Positions 58,497-64,000 of a stretch of 64,000 nt of DNA are shown one piece after another. The position numbers were made by a program, and so were the translations under genes. Source of the DNA: Gymnopilus junonius (Eukaryota; Basidiomycota; Agaricomycetes; Agaricales; Galerinaceae); NCBI GenBank assembly GCA_015501075.1, contig JADNYJ010000005.1, positions 707,677 to 771,676 on the forward strand, read 5' to 3'. A model generated the notes under the pieces. The model saw nothing but the letters and a program-made list of their open reading frames with translations, was not told the DNA's origin and did not search any database. The stretch's first letter is position 1. Each line of letters begins with the position of its first letter.

Positions 58497-60621
58497 ATGC
58501 CCCCAAAGGTATGCGTCTGGTCGGTCTTCGGCGAATCAAATTTTATTAATGTGCATAATTCACAGCGCAAACAGCCCGACGATTCGGCGGCAGAAGCGTC
58601 TTCGTCGACGCGTTCCACCAGAGGGTCGACCAGATCCAGCACAACTAAAAATACGGCAAAAGCAACCGCGACTTCGAACGGAACAACTACAAAAAAGTCT
58701 ACAGGAAGGGCCACTGGGAAGACTACTGTTGCAAAATCAAGGTAAACTATGTCGAAATATGACACTTCAAACTTTCCTTTCGGTCGGACTATGTCACCAT
58801 GATGCTAACGTGAATGGGCAACCAGCGCTGTGGATGGAAATACTTCAGACGGGGATGGAGTGAGTGGCCGACCTGTCGTATCTTTGAATAGTTGCTCATT
58901 GCGTGTCATTCCGCGTAGTCTACTCGGCCTACGAAGAAGGCTAGAATCGGCACCACCACTCGAAAAACCGCGACAAAAGGGTCGGCGAAGGCGGGAGCAA
59001 AAGTGTAAGTGCTTCATTTTATTGCCTTTCTTCAATGATTCCCTTGCCTTTTCCTTTACCCATCTGTACTGGGTCTTGTTCCAACCTTTCGCCACCATGG
59101 CTGTTTTCTTGACATACAGTGTCTTGTGTGTGACTTTCCATTATAGAGTATGATTACATAATCGAAGGAGGTGTAGCCATAGGCTGTGTCTTGTCTTTAA
59201 AGACACAACTTGACCTGTGCCTAGGGCGTACAATTCACGTGGTTATCCACCCACTTCAAAGGACCCAAGACTTGGTTCTAGATTACAACACTCCTTTCTC
59301 TTTTCCCTATTCCCATTCTCCGCTCAATTCTGGATGTTCAACTTCTTGAATTACCCATGAATCTTTTATCCTTCTTTTGCTGCTCTTCTAACCAGATAAA
59401 AATTCTGCACAGTGATGAACCCACTCCTATTCGTAATGTCCAATCTACTAAGGCAAGTAAAGTCCTTCATATAACTTACCTTCGCACCCTAACCCTGGCA
59501 CACCTGCAATAGGAAATACCATCTAACCATGTCACATCTAACCGCCAGCCTGTTGTTGTAGAACCTATGTCTAATCCACCACCCACCTGCGAAAAAAAGT
59601 AATGTCAAACACGACCCTTACACGCCTCAACGTGCCATAGAGGTCTTCAAGAAGTACGCTGACAGCGATGATGCCGACGTCATTGGGCCCGAAGGATTTG
59701 AAAAATTGTGCACGGATGCAAATATGCCATTAGACGGACCGCGTCCGATCATCTTTGCATGGCAAATGGGAGCGAAGGACATGGCGAAGGTCACGAAGGA
59801 GGAGTGGGTAAAAGGAACTAGTACACTCAAGTGCGTTCTAGGTTTTTCTAGAAATGAAATATATATTGACTACTATTTAGAATCTCTTCGGTCCCGCTTA
59901 TTTCATTAGCAGTCACAGAGCTTGACGAGTTGCTGATAGAAGGCAAGATGCCTGTCAAAGCAACATCGAAGAACTCGGAGTACGATAGGTCGTCGTACAT
60001 CTCGTATGCTACCGACGTCAAAGCAGGCTTCCAGAAGCTCTATTCATATGCGTTCACTCTTGCGAAACCTGAGTATGAACCTTCACGTTCTGAGGTCTCG
60101 ATTGCTTGCTAACTCTCTTCCATTTCTCTCCCTCAGAGCTTCGCGAAACATCGATATGGGGTAATTTTAATTGCGATGGTTAATTTGTTCTTGGTCTGAC
60201 ATAGATCCACAGACGTCTGTTGCATTTTGGACTGTTCTACTGGTCCCTAATATCCTATCATGGAGGAAATCGTCGAATTCATAAATGTTGGTTTCTGGTA
60301 TTATCCACTTTCCCCGGTTTTTACGTCTAACGAGGTTCTTTCAGGAGAAAGGTTCTTACAAGGCCACTAATAAGGACCTTTGGACCATGGTCAGTCTCAT
60401 GTTATTGATTCAGCTGCTTATATTGACGTCATTCCTGTAGATGCTCGAGTTCTGCGAGAATGTAACACCTAATTTGCAAGGCTATGATGTCGATGCAGTA
60501 AGTTCGTTAACAGAGTTTAACTTGCATTTCCCTCAATCTCCCTCATCGCCAGGCCTGGCCCACCCTCCTGGATGACTTCGTGGCATGGAAGAAAGCTGCA
60601 TCAGGCAATGGACAGGCTTGA
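58497..60621 (+). CDS. dcn1: DCN1-like cullin neddylation E3 cofactor
   Basis: DCN1 binds Ubc12 and cullins and promotes NEDD8 transfer. A Ser/Thr/Lys-rich N-terminal extension (MPPKRKQPDDSAAEASSSTR and TKKSTGRATGKTTVAKS) lies in exons between 58497 and about 59010. The PONY domain starts near 59600: DPYTPQRAIEVFKKYADSDD, DVIGPEGFEKLCTDANMPLD, RPIIFAWQMGAKDMAKVTKE and EWVKGTSTLK. It continues SYISYATDVKAGFQKLYSYA, NIDMETSVAFWTVLLVPKYP, EEIVEFIN, NKDLWTMMLEFCENVTPNLQ and AAWPTLLDDFVAWKKAASGN, ending at 60621. Whether the N-terminal exons and the PONY domain form one transcript is inferred; no intervening stop and start signals argue otherwise. Confidence 0.85.
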
Positions 60622-60991
60622 ACCGAGAATACCGACTTAATTGGCATTTGTTCTTCATGATTATCATCGCCGTGCATCATCATCATCATCATTTCCCCTC
60701 TCTTCACTGTTTCGCTTTGTTCTGCAATAATTCATGTTTTTATTTTGTCATTCTCTAGAAGTTCTGCTGTATCATTAAAACGAGGACTGCTTATCATGCA
60801 TTATACCCATTTTTCTGCTACTTATATCTTCATTTATATGAAAAAGAAAAAGAAACAAAGAGAAAGTCCCGGAGAAAGGAAAGGACATGAAAAAATATAT
60901 TAAAGCGGGTGTGTCCACAAGGTAAATACAGCAAGAGAGCATTCAACGTTTGCAAAGCCTAAGATAACCAAGGGTATGATAGCTTTGCAAC
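60622..60991. other. 3' spacer between convergent DCN1 and Msc7 genes
   Basis: A short (CAT)n microsatellite lies at about 60676-60693 and a purine-rich AAAGAAA stretch near 60840. No gene was seen. Confidence 0.5.
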
Positions 60992-63479
<2,488 letters not shown>

Positions 63480-64000
63480 GGCAGGCAGGGGACCGCGAAC
63501 GGGTCAAAAGAAAGGCGATTAGAGTTGGAAAGAAGGTAAGGCTTGCTTTACGAAAACCAACTCAACACGCGACTTTCGCTTATGCACACGTGATCACGAC
63601 AACACTTCCCGATTCGTGCAGGCAGTAAGCTTTCCAATATATTATCAAAGAACTCCTCAATGGCGCACCAGCGCGTCTACCCTTCAGAAAAAAAAGTGTG
63701 TAACTATAATGGTTATTGATTATGGGTATAGGCAAACGAGGGAGAGGGGAAAAAAATCAAAAAGAGAGCGAAAAAAATGCATGGCGTACAAGTGATTACT
63801 GTAATGAGCTGTGTACTAATGAGTATTGATGTGGTTGGTTGACTTCAAAGTTCGATTGAAGAAGAAAAATATAATAAGAAAGAGAAAACGGCAGGTAAAG
63901 CAACAGCACTGACGAACACATACGCAATGCCAAGAAGCCAAGCAGCCAAGGTGGACAAAAATACGTATATGTATCTCCGTGTCATCATGACTCAATGGTC
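63480..64000. other. Msc7 upstream region to window end
   Basis: No conserved frame is seen. A/G-rich runs near 63740-63780 and a direct gene start beyond the window cannot be judged. Confidence 0.4.

Noticed and set aside
60676..60693. CAT trinucleotide run
   Set aside because: A short microsatellite in a 3' region, too common to be of interest by itself.

Overview
This is nuclear DNA from a filamentous basidiomycete, most likely a wood- or litter-decaying Agaricomycete. The evidence is: many protein genes cut by short (about 50-65 base) GT-AG introns; two tRNA genes with introns just 3' of the anticodon; a CBM1-tethered GH10 xylanase next to GH5 and GH88 enzymes; an indoleamine 2,3-dioxygenase; and typical eukaryotic single-copy housekeeping genes on both strands. 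I see no bacterial operon, rRNA, CRISPR array or virus-derived block.

Layout. 0-9 kb: 3' end of ALG13, TRM9, NAC-alpha (minus), TSC1/hamartin and HSP90, with a heat-shock element upstream of HSP90. 9-14 kb: gene-poor, with a cluster of MluI cell-cycle boxes near 11.55 kb, short repeats near 12.05 kb and a pyrimidine-rich Ser/Pro-rich reading frame at 12.4-13.0 kb. 14-18 kb: phosphoserine aminotransferase (one frame break), tRNA-Ser(GCU), a membrane protein and tRNA-Asn(GUU). 18-31.4 kb: TRAPPC10/Trs130 (minus) back to back with RRP3 (plus), then minus-strand 2OG-Fe(II) oxygenase, ALG3, a GH5 exo-beta-1,3-glucanase and TATA-binding protein. 33-41.3 kb: indoleamine 2,3-dioxygenase, Vps1-type dynamin, GH88 hydrolase and NTF2. 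41.5-49 kb: an unrecognised conserved protein, a 694-base inverted-repeat element, and a linker-histone-domain protein. 49-64 kb: CBM1-GH10 xylanase, RAD18, an unrecognised multi-exon gene, a DUF7330-like protein, the CIA2/MIP18 - DCN1 divergent pair, and an Msc7-like aldehyde dehydrogenase.

How the genes relate. There is no metabolic cluster. ALG13 and ALG3 act at two steps of lipid-linked oligosaccharide assembly but lie 25 kb apart. Divergent pairs with short shared 5' regions are NACA/TSC1, TRAPPC10/RRP3, NTF2/unknown and CIA2/DCN1.

The strongest whole-window signal is that conserved reading frames between about 33 and 48.7 kb, plus isolated cases in SER1, GH5 and RAD18, carry many small indels, often one base missing from a homopolymer, while the flanking genes are clean. 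Essential genes such as NTF2 are hit, so I favour sequence or assembly error over true gene decay. The best candidate for something undescribed is the 694-base element at 45.7-46.4 kb. It has perfect 18-base terminal inverted repeats, a direct repeat at its edges, and at least fourteen copies of one hexamer packed into its ends.
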